Origin: Leptotrichiaceae bacterium
GTDB taxonomy: Bacteria > Fusobacteriota > Fusobacteriia > Fusobacteriales > Leptotrichiaceae
Reading direction: 5' to 3'
Assembly: GCA_018060185.1 (NCBI GenBank)
Contig: JAGOWQ010000007.1
Span: forward strand, 1-61,316
Length of the DNA stretch: 61,316 bases
Shown here: positions 27,028-35,739 of the stretch, one piece after another
Position numbering within the stretch: position 1 is the first letter of the stretch
How the letters are laid out: every line of letters begins with the position of its first letter
The notes under the pieces: generated by a model
The model's input: the letters and a program-made list of their open reading frames with translations, nothing else
Databases searched by the model: none
Told to the model about the DNA's origin: nothing
Position numbers and translations under genes: made by a program

Positions 27028-27492
27028 ATGGAATTAAAAGATTTAGACAGAGCGACTCTAGAACAAATATTACGAAAAGTAGTAGCAGAAGAATTAAATA
27101 AAAAAACTAGTGGATTTGAAAAATATATGGATGCTAGCGGTGTTGGAGTAGTAAAAGCATCCACTGTTAAACCTGAAAGATTTGATACTGGCAATCCAAA
27201 TGATAAAGTTTATTTAACAGATGTCTTTACTTTGGAAGAAAATGATAAGCTTAGTTGTGGAATAATGGAAATGGAAGAATCAGCTTTTGATTGGACATTA
27301 AATTATGATGAAATTGACTATGTTATAGATGGAACATTAGAAATAATAATAGATGGACGTACTATAACTGGAAATAGAGGAGATATAATATTAATTCCTA
27401 AAGGTTCTAAAATTAAATTTAGTACACCAAATTTTACTAGATTTTTATATGTAATTTATCCTGCAAATTGGCAAGATAATATTAATAAATAG
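27028..27492 (+). CDS. eutQ: EutQ-like cupin protein
   Basis: A 154-residue cupin protein. The ATG at 27028 follows gggagg and starts the amphipathic targeting-type helix MELKDLDRATLEQILRKVVA; an in-frame TTG at 27013 lies upstream of that ribosome site. The C-terminal cupin fold shows MEMEESAFDWTLNYDEIDYV and GNRGDIILIPKGSKIKFS. The longer N-terminal region of enterobacterial EutQ is mostly replaced by the helix. EutQ has been reported to have acetate kinase activity in Salmonella; whether this shorter form does is unknown. It ends the BMC locus. Confidence 0.88.
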   Translation: MELKDLDRATLEQILRKVVAEELNKKTSGFEKYMDASGVGVVKASTVKPERFDTGNPNDKVYLTDVFTLEENDKLSCGIMEMEESAFDWTLNYDEIDYVIDGTLEIIIDGRTITGNRGDIILIPKGSKIKFSTPNFTRFLYVIYPANWQDNINK

Positions 27493-27505
27493 TTAATAAA
27501 AATTA

Positions 27506-27585
27506 ATAAAATGAGAATATTTTCCACAATAATAGTTTTAATAAAGAAATTTGATATTATTAATTTAAAATTATTCTCATTTTAT
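27506..27585 (+). terminator. Long imperfect hairpin closing the eut block
   Basis: ATAAAATGAGAATA (27506-27519) is perfectly complementary to TATTCTCATTTTAT (27572-27585). An inner AATAATA / TATTATT pair (27528-27534 with 27555-27561) extends the fold. It begins 14 bases after the eutQ stop and ends before the riboswitch promoter. A terminator or 3' RNA-stabilising role is likely. Confidence 0.55.
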
Positions 27586-27597
27586 GTTTAAATTAAA

Positions 27598-27626
27598 TTG
27601 TAAGAAATAAAAAAATAATGTATAAT
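27598..27626 (+). promoter_or_regulatory. Promoter of the cobalamin operon
   Basis: TTGTAA (27598-27603) and a perfect TATAAT (27621-27626) are spaced by 17 bases. They end just before the conserved riboswitch elements. Confidence 0.75.
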
Positions 27627-27635
27627 AAAAAAAAG

Positions 27636-27790
27636 TTGTAGGTGTTTAAAACTTAATAAGGAAATCGGTTAGAATCCGATACAGCCCCCACTACTGTGAT
27701 GCAGACGAAAACACATATCCACTGAAGTAAAAAACTTTGGGAAGGGTGTTATTAGAATGAAGCTAGTCAGGAGACTTACCTATTAACTAT
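27636..27790 (+). ncRNA. Cobalamin (B12) riboswitch
   Basis: The 5' element GGTG (27641-27644), the conserved internal segment acagcccccactactgtgat (27681-27700), a GAAGGGTG-like element near 27741, and the B12 box agctagtcaggagacttacc (27761-27780) are all present in order. The cbiMNQO cobalt transporter and the whole anaerobic cobalamin pathway follow. Binding of adenosylcobalamin should favour the terminator at 27882, shutting the operon down when B12 is plentiful. Confidence 0.95.
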
Positions 27791-27881
27791 ATATTGCAAT
27801 TTTCTGGGAAGGGAAAATTTAATATGTATTGAAAATATATGATCTAAAGTATTATATATAGATTTTGAATATATATTAAAT

Positions 27882-27907
27882 TCAGCTTTTAAAGCTGATT
27901 TTTTTTT
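27882..27907 (+). terminator. Riboswitch-controlled intrinsic terminator
   Basis: TCAGCT (27882-27887) pairs with AGCTGA (27893-27898), with extra A-T closing pairs inside. A run of about nine T follows. It lies between the B12 box and the cbiM ribosome site, the expected place for the expression platform. Confidence 0.8.
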
Positions 27908-27936
27908 CAGGAGAATAAAGAAAAGGAAGTGAAAAA

Positions 27937-28641
27937 ATGAAAAAATTAAATATTTTAATTATAGGTATGATATTAGTTATATCTATTAATGGATTTTCAA
28001 TGCATATTATGGAAGGTTTTTTACCAATAAAATGGGCGGGATTTTGGTTTCTAGTATGTTTACCTTTTTGGTTTTTAGGAATTAAAAAATTATCTAAAAT
28101 TTCTAAAGGAAGTACTCAAGATAAAATGGTTTTAGGTCTAGCAGGGGCCTTTATATTTGTACTTTCTGCACTAAAAATACCATCAGTAACAGGGAGTTCT
28201 TCTCATCCTACTGGAGTAGGATTATCTGCAATATTATATGGCCCTTTTATAACATCAATATTGGGTACAATTGTATTAATATTTCAGACTGGATTATTAG
28301 CCCATGGAGGGTTTTCAACTTTAGGAGCGAATAGTTTTTCTATGGCTATAGTGGGTCCTATAGTGTCTTTTAGTTTATTCAAGCTATTATACAAAAAAAA
28401 TAAGAGTTTAGCAGTATTTTTAGCGGCGTCATTAGGGAATATGACAACTTATATAGTCACTTCAGCACAATTAGCTTTTGCAAATCCATCAGAAACAGGT
28501 GGCGTAATGGAATCTTTTATTAAATTTGCCATGATATTTGCAATAACTCAAATACCATTAGCACTAATCGAGGGATTATTGACAAATGTAATAATAAATA
28601 TTCTTGATAAATATGAAGTGAAACAAGAGGTGAGGATATAG
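27937..28641 (+). CDS. cbiM: Cobalt ECF transporter substrate-binding subunit CbiM
   Basis: A 234-residue membrane protein. A signal-like hydrophobic N-terminus ends at NGFS, and cleavage would expose [17 protein letters not shown], the conserved N-terminal metal-binding loop of CbiM. Later hallmarks are [20 protein letters not shown] and [20 protein letters not shown]. It recognises cobalt with CbiN and energises uptake through CbiQ and CbiO. It is the first gene after the cobalamin riboswitch. Confidence 0.96.
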   Translation: MKKLNILIIGMILVISINGFSMHIMEGFLPIKWAGFWFLVCLPFWFLGIKKLSKISKGSTQDKMVLGLAGAFIFVLSALKIPSVTGSSSHPTGVGLSAILYGPFITSILGTIVLIFQTGLLAHGGFSTLGANSFSMAIVGPIVSFSLFKLLYKKNKSLAVFLAASLGNMTTYIVTSAQLAFANPSETGGVMESFIKFAMIFAITQIPLALIEGLLTNVIINILDKYEVKQEVRI

Positions 28642-28940
28642 TGTTAAAAGAAAAAAAAATTATGAAAAAAAATATTATTCTAATTTTATTAGTAGTTATA
28701 ATAGGAATTTTTCCTTTATTAACAATTAGAAATTCAGAATTTAGCGGAGTAGATGGAAAAGCTGAAGAAATAATTCAGGAAATAAATCCTAATTATAAAC
28801 CTTGGCTTGAAAATATTGTAAAGTTGCCTGGTGGTGAAACAGAAAGTTTATTATTTGCATTACAAGCGGCTTTAGGAGCAGGAGTTATAGGATATGTTTT
28901 AGGATATCTTAAAGGAGAAAGAAAAAATGCTAATAGATAG
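28641..28940 (+). CDS. cbiN: Cobalt transporter subunit CbiN
   Basis: A 99-residue protein with two membrane segments joined by a short extracytoplasmic loop (FSGVDGKAEEIIQEINPNYK and LPGGETESLLFALQAALGAG), typical of CbiN, which helps CbiM load cobalt. The GTG start at 28641 shares a base with the cbiM stop and has gtgagg upstream. An internal ATG at 28662 is an alternative. It overlaps cbiQ by 14 bases. Confidence 0.92.
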   Translation: MLKEKKIMKKNIILILLVVIIGIFPLLTIRNSEFSGVDGKAEEIIQEINPNYKPWLENIVKLPGGETESLLFALQAALGAGVIGYVLGYLKGERKNANR

Positions 28941-29619
28941 AATATCTTATAGAAATTCTATTAAAAATATAAATCCTATAATAAAGATATTTTTGGCATT
29001 TATAGTTTTAATTTTAATTTTAGTAACAAATAATATAGAACTATTTATTTTTAATTTTATTGTTGCAAATTGTATTATGTTGTTTATTATAAAAGTAAAA
29101 ATAAAAGAATTAGTACAATTATATGCTATTCCAATGTTTTTTATATTAACAACGATAATTTCCATTTTATGGGTAAAAGGAGATGTAACGATATTTATTT
29201 TACGGTCAATGACATCTATTTCGGTTGTATATACGTTAATATGCTCTACGCCAATAATAGATTTTGATTATGTATTTTATAAATTGAAATTTCCAAAAAT
29301 ATTTAGGGAGCTATTTTTATTAATATATAAGTATATATTTGTATTATTTGATGTAAAAAATAAATTATTAGATGCTCAAAAATCAAGATTAGGATATTTC
29401 AAATATAAAAACAGCATAAAATCTTTTTCGATATTAGCAGTTTCTATTTTGAGAAAAACAGAATATTATAGTTCTAGTTCTTACAAGGCAATGGAATCAA
29501 GACTTGGAAAAGAATTTCTATTTTTGCATAGAAAATATGATAAAATAGGTAAAGAATTATGGTTAATTTATTTAATTTTAATAATAAATTTATTTTTGGT
29601 GGTAAAAATATATGCTTAA
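28927..29619 (+). CDS. cbiQ: Cobalt ECF transporter transmembrane component CbiQ
   Basis: A 230-residue membrane protein of the ECF-T family (PF02361), with several hydrophobic helices. The coupling region contains DAQKSRLGYF and SSSYKAMESRLG, the short Arg-containing motifs that contact the ATPase. It overlaps cbiN and cbiO, showing tight translational coupling within cbiMNQO. Confidence 0.93.
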   Translation: MLIDRISYRNSIKNINPIIKIFLAFIVLILILVTNNIELFIFNFIVANCIMLFIIKVKIKELVQLYAIPMFFILTTIISILWVKGDVTIFILRSMTSISVVYTLICSTPIIDFDYVFYKLKFPKIFRELFLLIYKYIFVLFDVKNKLLDAQKSRLGYFKYKNSIKSFSILAVSILRKTEYYSSSSYKAMESRLGKEFLFLHRKYDKIGKELWLIYLILIINLFLVVKIYA

Positions 29620-30412
29620 ATTAGAAAATATTTATTTTTCCTATGATAAAGGAAAAGAAGTTTTGAAAAATATATCTATTGATATAGAAAAAGGAAAGAA
29701 AATTATTTTTTTGGGTGAGAATGGATCTGGAAAATCAACATTATTCTTTTTGTTAAATGGAATATTGAAAAAAGATAGCGGAGATATATTTTTAGAAAAT
29801 AAAAAAATAAAATATAAGAAAAAAGATTTAGATGAACTTAGAAGAAAAGTCGGAGTTGTTTTTCAAGATCCTGATATACAAATATTTGCTCCTACTGTTT
29901 TTCAAGAAATAGCTTATGGATTAGAAAATATAGGTTTTTCTATAAATGAAATAGAAAGTAAAGTTGAAAAAATTTTAAAAGAATTAGAATTAAATGACTT
30001 AAAAGAAAATCCTTGTCATCATCTAAGTTATGGGCAGAAAAAAAGAGTAAGCATAGCGTCTATTGTTGCAATGAATCCTGAAGTTTTAGTTTTAGACGAA
30101 CCGACAGCATGGCTTGATCCTAAAAATATAAAAAAGATAACTGATATATTAGAAGATTTAAATAAAAAAGGGAAAACGATTATTATTTCAACTCATGATA
30201 TTGATTTTGCTTATGATATAGCTGATTATATATATATACTACATAATGGTATAATATTAAAAAAAGGGAGTAGAGATGAAATTTTTGAAGATTTTGAATT
30301 TTTTAAAAAATTAAATTTTAATATTCCAAATAAATTAAAAATTAAAAAGTTTTTAAACAAAAAAGATATAAATATAGAAGAATACGATAAGTTTTTAAAG
30401 GAGAATTTTTAA
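29612..30412 (+). CDS. cbiO: Cobalt ECF transporter ATP-binding protein CbiO
   Basis: A 266-residue ABC ATPase with Walker A GENGSGKST, Q-loop VFQDPDIQIFAPTV, ABC signature LSYGQKKRVSIAS, Walker B VLVLDEPTAWLDP and H-loop STHD. The C-terminal tail after residue 230 is short. It powers cobalt import with CbiMNQ. cbiA starts one base after its stop codon. Confidence 0.95.
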   Translation: MLKLENIYFSYDKGKEVLKNISIDIEKGKKIIFLGENGSGKSTLFFLLNGILKKDSGDIFLENKKIKYKKKDLDELRRKVGVVFQDPDIQIFAPTVFQEIAYGLENIGFSINEIESKVEKILKELELNDLKENPCHHLSYGQKKRVSIASIVAMNPEVLVLDEPTAWLDPKNIKKITDILEDLNKKGKTIIISTHDIDFAYDIADYIYILHNGIILKKGSRDEIFEDFEFFKKLNFNIPNKLKIKKFLNKKDINIEEYDKFLKENF

Positions 30413-30413
30413 A

Positions 30414-31790
30414 ATGAAAAAAATACTTATATCTGGAACAATGAGTGGAAGTGGAAAAACTACAGTGAGTAATATTCTCATGGCCTCTCTTGAAAATGTA
30501 GCTCCTTTTAAAATAGGACCTGATTATATAGATCTTAGTTATCATGAATTATTTACAGGGAATAAGTCTTATAATTTAGATGCTTTCATGTTTGATTATA
30601 AGACTTTAAAGAATATATTTGAAATAAACAGTAAAGGTAAAAATATTTCTATAGTTGAAGGTGTAATGGGGCTTTATGATGGATTGGGACATGAAAAAGA
30701 TAATTTTAGTACAGCTCACGTATCAAGAATATTAGAGATCCCTGTAATTCTAGTTGTTAATGGAAAAGGGACTTCAACGAGTGTGGCAGCTGAAGTTTTG
30801 GGATTTAAAATTTTTGATGAAAATGTAAAAATAAAAGGAGTTATCTTAAATAATGTCTCATCAGAGAAATTATATTTTAATTTGAAGGAAGCTGTAGAGA
30901 AATATACGGGAATAGAATGTGTAGGATATATTCCAAGAAATGAAAAACTTTCTGTAGAAAGCAGACATTTAGGATTGAAGCAGGCTTTTGAATTAAATTG
31001 TGATGAATATTTGGATGAAAAGAAAAAATTATTAAAAAAAATAGGAAATGAATGTTTAGATTTGAAAAGAATAATGGAAATATCTCAAGAATTTGAAAGT
31101 AATATTACAATGGATGATTTTGAAGGATTAAAGGAACTTAAAGATAAATATTTAGGTAAAAAAATAGCTGTTGCCAAGGATGGAGCTTTTTCTTTTTATT
31201 ATAATTCAAATTTAGATTTAATAAAATACAGTGGAATAGAAATAGAGGAGTTTAGCCCTATAAAAGATGAAAATATACCAGAAGGAGTTTCATTAATATA
31301 TTTAGGGGGAGGATATCCAGAGCTTTATGCAAAAGAGCTTTCTGAAAATAAAAATATGATAGAAAGTATAAGAAAAGCTTATGAAAAAGGGGTTAAAATA
31401 TATGCTGAATGCGGAGGATTTATTTATTTAACAAATAAATTACATACGGTAGAAGGAAGAACTTTTGAATTTTCCAAAATATTTGATATAGAAATTTCAA
31501 TGAGAGATAGATTAAATATAGGGAAATTTGGATATATTAATATAAAATGTAATGAAAAAAATATAAAAGGTGAAAATTTAGAAATTAAAGGACATGAATT
31601 TCATTATTCAGAAATTACTGAAAATAATGAAATTAATAAAAATAATAAAGAAAATTTTTATAATATATCAAAAAATGATGGCAGAAAATGGTATTGTGGG
31701 TATAAGAAAAAAAGTGCATTAGCAGGCTATCCTCATATTTCATTTTTTTCAAATATTGAATTTTTTAAATATTTGGTTGAAAGATTGTAA
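30414..31790 (+). CDS. cbiA: Cobyrinic acid a,c-diamide synthase
   Basis: A 458-residue glutamine amidotransferase that amidates cobyrinate at positions a and c. The N-terminal dethiobiotin-synthetase-like domain has SGTMSGSGKTT and a GLYDG segment. The C-terminal class I glutaminase domain has nucleophile Cys in IYAECGGFIYLT and the ending His near HISFF. The length is as expected. A 76-base gap with a possible promoter separates it from cbiC. Confidence 0.95.
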   Translation: MKKILISGTMSGSGKTTVSNILMASLENVAPFKIGPDYIDLSYHELFTGNKSYNLDAFMFDYKTLKNIFEINSKGKNISIVEGVMGLYDGLGHEKDNFSTAHVSRILEIPVILVVNGKGTSTSVAAEVLGFKIFDENVKIKGVILNNVSSEKLYFNLKEAVEKYTGIECVGYIPRNEKLSVESRHLGLKQAFELNCDEYLDEKKKLLKKIGNECLDLKRIMEISQEFESNITMDDFEGLKELKDKYLGKKIAVAKDGAFSFYYNSNLDLIKYSGIEIEEFSPIKDENIPEGVSLIYLGGGYPELYAKELSENKNMIESIRKAYEKGVKIYAECGGFIYLTNKLHTVEGRTFEFSKIFDIEISMRDRLNIGKFGYINIKCNEKNIKGENLEIKGHEFHYSEITENNEINKNNKENFYNISKNDGRKWYCGYKKKSALAGYPHISFFSNIEFFKYLVERL

Positions 31791-31798
31791 ATGAGTAA

Positions 31799-31827
31799 TT
31801 TGTTTATTATTTAAAATGTAGTATAAT
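31799..31827 (+). promoter_or_regulatory. Candidate internal promoter before cbiC
   Basis: A perfect TATAAT (31822-31827) has only a weak TTTGTT (31799-31804) upstream at 17 bases. It lies in the largest gap between cbiA and the corrin-ring genes. Confidence 0.35.
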
Positions 31828-31866
31828 AAAAATATTAATAAAAATATAAATTATCTAGGAGGATAA

Positions 31867-32505
31867 ATGACATATATTAAATCACCAATGGACATAGAAA
31901 AAAGAAGTTTTGAAATTATTACAGAAGAATTAGGCGATAAGGTAAAAAAATTTACGTCAGAAGAGTTACCAATTGTAAAAAGAGTTATCCACACAACAGC
32001 TGACTTTGAATATGCAGATTTAATAGAATTTAAAAACGATGCAATAGAATCAGCGATAGAAGCTCTAAAGTCAGGATGTAAAATTTATTGTGACACAAAT
32101 ATGATTGTGAATGGACTAAATAAATCTATTCTTTCCAAGTTTGGAGTGGAGGCCTATTCTCTTGTAGGAGATATTGAAGTGGCAAAAGAAGCTACGAAAA
32201 GGGGAGTTACAAGATCAATAGTAGGATTGGAAAAAGCATTAAAAGATAAGGATACAAAAATATTTTTAATAGGAAATGCCCCTACAGCACTTTATACATT
32301 GCTTGAAAAAATGAATAATAATGAAAAACCAAAATTAGTGGTTGGTGCTCCTGTAGGATTTGTGGGAGCAGCAGAATCGAAAGAAGAGTTGTCAAAATAC
32401 AATGTTCCATATATAAGAATTAAAGGAAGAAAAGGTGGTAGTACAGTTTCTGTTTCTATACTTCACGGAATACTTTATCAAATATATCAAAGAGAAAGTT
32501 ATTAA
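31867..32505 (+). CDS. cbiC: Cobalt-precorrin-8 methylmutase
   Basis: A 212-residue CbiC that moves the C-11 methyl group to C-12 to give cobyrinate. Hallmarks are RVIHTTADFEYADLIEF with the catalytic His, IYCDTNMIVNGLNK, and the C-terminal VGAPVGFVGAAESKEEL. Full length with a strong aggagg. It starts the corrin-ring block cbiC-D-E-T-L-F-G-H. Confidence 0.96.
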   Translation: MTYIKSPMDIEKRSFEIITEELGDKVKKFTSEELPIVKRVIHTTADFEYADLIEFKNDAIESAIEALKSGCKIYCDTNMIVNGLNKSILSKFGVEAYSLVGDIEVAKEATKRGVTRSIVGLEKALKDKDTKIFLIGNAPTALYTLLEKMNNNEKPKLVVGAPVGFVGAAESKEELSKYNVPYIRIKGRKGGSTVSVSILHGILYQIYQRESY

Positions 32506-32561
32506 TTTAAATATAAAGAAAATTTATAAAAAATAAAATAATAAAGAAAGTATAAAAATAA

Positions 32562-33677
32562 ATGGAAATAAATAAAGAATATGTATATTTTAACGGTAAA
32601 AAACTAAGATACGGATATACGACAGGTAGTACAGCTACTGCTGCAACTAAAGCAGCTCTGGAGTTACTTTTAAATAATGAAAAAAATTTAAAAGAAGTCA
32701 AAATAACAGTTCCTGCCGGAGATATATTAACAATTCCTATAAAATTTTTAGAAAAAAATGAAAATTATGTAATAGCTTCTGCATTAAAAGATGGCGGAGA
32801 TGATCCAGATGTTACCCATGGGATAGAAATTTTATCTAAAGTAAGTTTTAGAAAAGATGATAAGATAAATATTTTTGGAGGAAAAGGAGTAGGTAAAATT
32901 ACTAAAATAGGTCTTCCAGTTGAACTTGGTAAATCAGCAATAAATCCTGTACCTATGCAAATGATTTCAAATGTAGTATCACAACTGATTCCTAAAGGAA
33001 AAGGAGTAGATGTTGAAATAATAGTTCCACAGGGAGAAGAAATTTCTAAAAAAACATTAAATAGTAAACTTGGAATAATAGGAGGGATTTCTATTTTAGG
33101 GACAACAGGAATAGTAAAACCTATGTCTGAAGAATCTTGGAAAAGTTCCTTGGCAATTGAACTTAAACAATCTATTACTGAAAATAATACAAATGAAGCA
33201 ATATTTCTATTTGGAAATAGAGGTAAGAGTTATTTGAAAGATAATTTTCCGCACAGATCAAATCAAGGAATTGTAATAAGTAATTTTGTAGGATATATGT
33301 TTGATCGTGCATGCGAATACGGAGTAAAAAAAGTTTATTTTATAGGTGAATTGGGGAAATTCGTTAAAATAGCGGGGGGTATATTTCAAACTCATAGTAG
33401 GGTTTCCGATGCAAAAATGGAAATAATGGCTTCAAATGCTCTTCTTATAGGAGAGAAAGTAGAGAATGTATTAAAAATACTTCATTCTAATACTACTGAA
33501 GAAGCTACTCAGTATGTTGAAAAAGAAGAAGTTTATAATTTTATGTCAGAAAAATCAAAACAAAAATGTGAAGAATATTGCAGAAGAAATGGATGGGATT
33601 TAGAAGTGGAGACTCTTATAATTTCCGCAGAAAAAAAGGTTTTGGGAGCAAGTGAAAAATTTTTTGAAAAATTTTAA
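32562..33677 (+). CDS. cbiD: Cobalt-precorrin-5B C1-methyltransferase
   Basis: A 371-residue CbiD, the C-1 methylating enzyme of the anaerobic pathway. The diagnostic N-terminal RYGYTTGSTATAATKAAL is present, with VPAGDILTIPI, DGGDDPDVTHG and GGTTG-like GILGTTGIVKPMS regions following. The start has a weak ribosome site (gaaagt). Presence of CbiD together with CbiG marks the oxygen-independent route. Confidence 0.95.
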   Translation: MEINKEYVYFNGKKLRYGYTTGSTATAATKAALELLLNNEKNLKEVKITVPAGDILTIPIKFLEKNENYVIASALKDGGDDPDVTHGIEILSKVSFRKDDKINIFGGKGVGKITKIGLPVELGKSAINPVPMQMISNVVSQLIPKGKGVDVEIIVPQGEEISKKTLNSKLGIIGGISILGTTGIVKPMSEESWKSSLAIELKQSITENNTNEAIFLFGNRGKSYLKDNFPHRSNQGIVISNFVGYMFDRACEYGVKKVYFIGELGKFVKIAGGIFQTHSRVSDAKMEIMASNALLIGEKVENVLKILHSNTTEEATQYVEKEEVYNFMSEKSKQKCEEYCRRNGWDLEVETLIISAEKKVLGASEKFFEKF

Positions 33678-33707
33678 TGAAAATATAAAAAATAGAAAGA
33701 GAACAAT

Positions 33708-34346
33708 ATGAAAAAAATAAATATATTAGGATTAGGCCCTGGGAGTCTTGATTATATATTGCCAGCAGTTTTAAAAAAAATTGAGGAATCAGATATTATT
33801 ATAGGAGGAAAAAGACATATAGAAAGTTTGGGTAAATATTCTGAAAATAAGAAATGTTACCATATAACGGCAGATTTACATGGGGTAATTGATTTTATTA
33901 ATCAGAATAGAGAAAAAAATCAAATATCATTAGTGTTATCAGGAGATTCTGGATTTTATAGTATGCTTACTTTTATAAAAAAATATTTTAATGAAATAGA
34001 ACTCGAGACTTTACCTGGAATTTCATCTATACAGTATATGTTTGCAAAAATATCAGATTATTGGCATGATGCTTATATATCAAGTGTTCACGGGAAAAAA
34101 ATAAATTATGTAGAAAAATTAAAAGAATATGGAAAAGTTGGACTTTTGACTGACAATAAAAATACACCTCAAGAAATCTCAAAGACTTTAACCGACAATG
34201 GTCTTGGGGAGACCAAAATTTACATAGGAGAAAATCTTTCTTATAAAAATGAAAAAATATATGAATTTAAAGCTTGTAAATTAAAAGATTATAAAGATAA
34301 ATTTGAAATGAATGTTGTAATTTTAAAAGGTGAAGTGAAAAAATAA
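33708..34346 (+). CDS. cbiE: Cobalt-precorrin-7 C5-methyltransferase
   Basis: A 212-residue tetrapyrrole methylase (PF00590) with the GLGPGSLDYILPAV opening and VLSGDSGFYSML loop. It methylates C-5. Here it is a separate gene from cbiT, whereas many organisms have a CobL fusion. CbiT follows after a 71-base gap. Confidence 0.92.
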   Translation: MKKINILGLGPGSLDYILPAVLKKIEESDIIIGGKRHIESLGKYSENKKCYHITADLHGVIDFINQNREKNQISLVLSGDSGFYSMLTFIKKYFNEIELETLPGISSIQYMFAKISDYWHDAYISSVHGKKINYVEKLKEYGKVGLLTDNKNTPQEISKTLTDNGLGETKIYIGENLSYKNEKIYEFKACKLKDYKDKFEMNVVILKGEVKK

Positions 34347-34417
34347 AGGTATTAATCTATTAAATTAAGAAATTATTAGTTTAAATATATAAATTAGAAG
34401 GGAAAATAAGAATAATA

Positions 34418-34987
34418 ATGTATCATATAAAAGATGAAGATTTTGTCAGAGGAAAGATTCCTATGACAAAGGAAGAAGTAAGAGCAATAAGTATTGCAAA
34501 ATTGGAAATTAAAGATACTGATATATGCCTTGATATAGGAGGTGGAACTGGTTCAATAAGTGTAGAAATGGCTTTTTTTGCTAAAAATGGACATATATAT
34601 ACAATAGAACAGAACAATGAAGCAGTTAAACTTATAGAAGATAACTATAAAAAGTTTAATATAAAGAATTTAACGCTAATTCATGGTAAGGCTCCAGAAG
34701 TGTTAGATGGAATAAATACAAAATTTGACAAAATTTTTATTGGAGGTTCTGGTGGAAATTTATCAGATATTATAAAATATTCTTATAATATGTTAAATGA
34801 TGGAGGAATTTTAGTGTTAAATTTTATAGTTTTAGAAAACACATTTGAAGCTATTAATAACATAAAAGAAGAAAAGTTTAAGGATATTGACATAACTCAA
34901 GTTATGATTAGTAAAAACAGAAAAATTAAAGATTTTAATATGATGATATCAGAAAATCCTATTTATGTAATAACGGCTAAAAAATAA
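34418..34987 (+). CDS. cbiT: Cobalt-precorrin-6B C15-methyltransferase (decarboxylating)
   Basis: A 189-residue class I methyltransferase that methylates C-15 and decarboxylates the C-12 acetate. It begins with the family signature IKDEDFVRGKIPMTKEEVRA. Motif I is CLDIGGGTGSISVEMA, followed by IYTIEQN and FIGGSGGNLSDII, all typical of CbiT. Confidence 0.95.
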   Translation: MYHIKDEDFVRGKIPMTKEEVRAISIAKLEIKDTDICLDIGGGTGSISVEMAFFAKNGHIYTIEQNNEAVKLIEDNYKKFNIKNLTLIHGKAPEVLDGINTKFDKIFIGGSGGNLSDIIKYSYNMLNDGGILVLNFIVLENTFEAINNIKEEKFKDIDITQVMISKNRKIKDFNMMISENPIYVITAKK

Positions 34988-35013
34988 ATATATAAATATA
35001 AAAAAGGAGAAAA

Positions 35014-35739
35014 ATGATAAATAAAAAAGGAAATTTTTTTGGTATAGGAGTAGGAGTAGGAGATTCTGAAAATATAACAATAAAGGCGATAAAAAAGTTA
35101 TCTGAAGTTGATACTGTAATTCTTCCTGAAGCAAAGATTGGGGAAGGAAGCGTAGCTTTTGATATAGTGAAAGAATATGTAAAAGAAAATGTAGATAAGA
35201 TATTTTTAGAATTTCCAATGTTAAAAGATGTAGAAGCTAGAAAAATATTTAGAAAAAATAACGCAAATATAATAAATGATGAATTGTCCAAAGGTAAAAA
35301 TGTAGCGTTTTTAACAATTGGAGATCCTATGACTTATAGTACTTATACTTATGTTTTAGAACATATATTAGAGGATGTAAAAGTTGAAACAATTTCTGGA
35401 ATTAATTCGTTTAATAGTATTGCAGCAAGATTAAATATACCTTTAATTATAGGAGATGAAGATTTAAAGGTGATTTCTGTAAATAATAAAACTGATTTTT
35501 ATAAAGAGATAGATAATAATGATAATATAGTTTTTATGAAGATAAGTAGAAATTTTCAAAAAATAAAAAAAGCAATATTAGAAACAGGAAATAAGGATAA
35601 TGCAGTTATAGTTTCTGACTGTGGAAAAGAAAATGAAAAAATTTATATGGATATAGAAGAAATACAAGAAATCCCTTATTTTTCAACATTACTTTTAAAG
35701 AAGAAAGGTTTTTCAAAATGGAAAAGGTTTATTTTATAG
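35014..35739 (+). CDS. cbiL: Cobalt-precorrin-2 C20-methyltransferase
   Basis: A 241-residue tetrapyrrole methylase. It opens with FFGIGVGVGDSENITIKAIK and has FLTIGDPMTYSTYTYVLE, matching the C-20 methylase CbiL. Its last 22 bases overlap cbiF, so the two are translationally coupled. Confidence 0.93.
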   Translation: MINKKGNFFGIGVGVGDSENITIKAIKKLSEVDTVILPEAKIGEGSVAFDIVKEYVKENVDKIFLEFPMLKDVEARKIFRKNNANIINDELSKGKNVAFLTIGDPMTYSTYTYVLEHILEDVKVETISGINSFNSIAARLNIPLIIGDEDLKVISVNNKTDFYKEIDNNDNIVFMKISRNFQKIKKAILETGNKDNAVIVSDCGKENEKIYMDIEEIQEIPYFSTLLLKKKGFSKWKRFIL

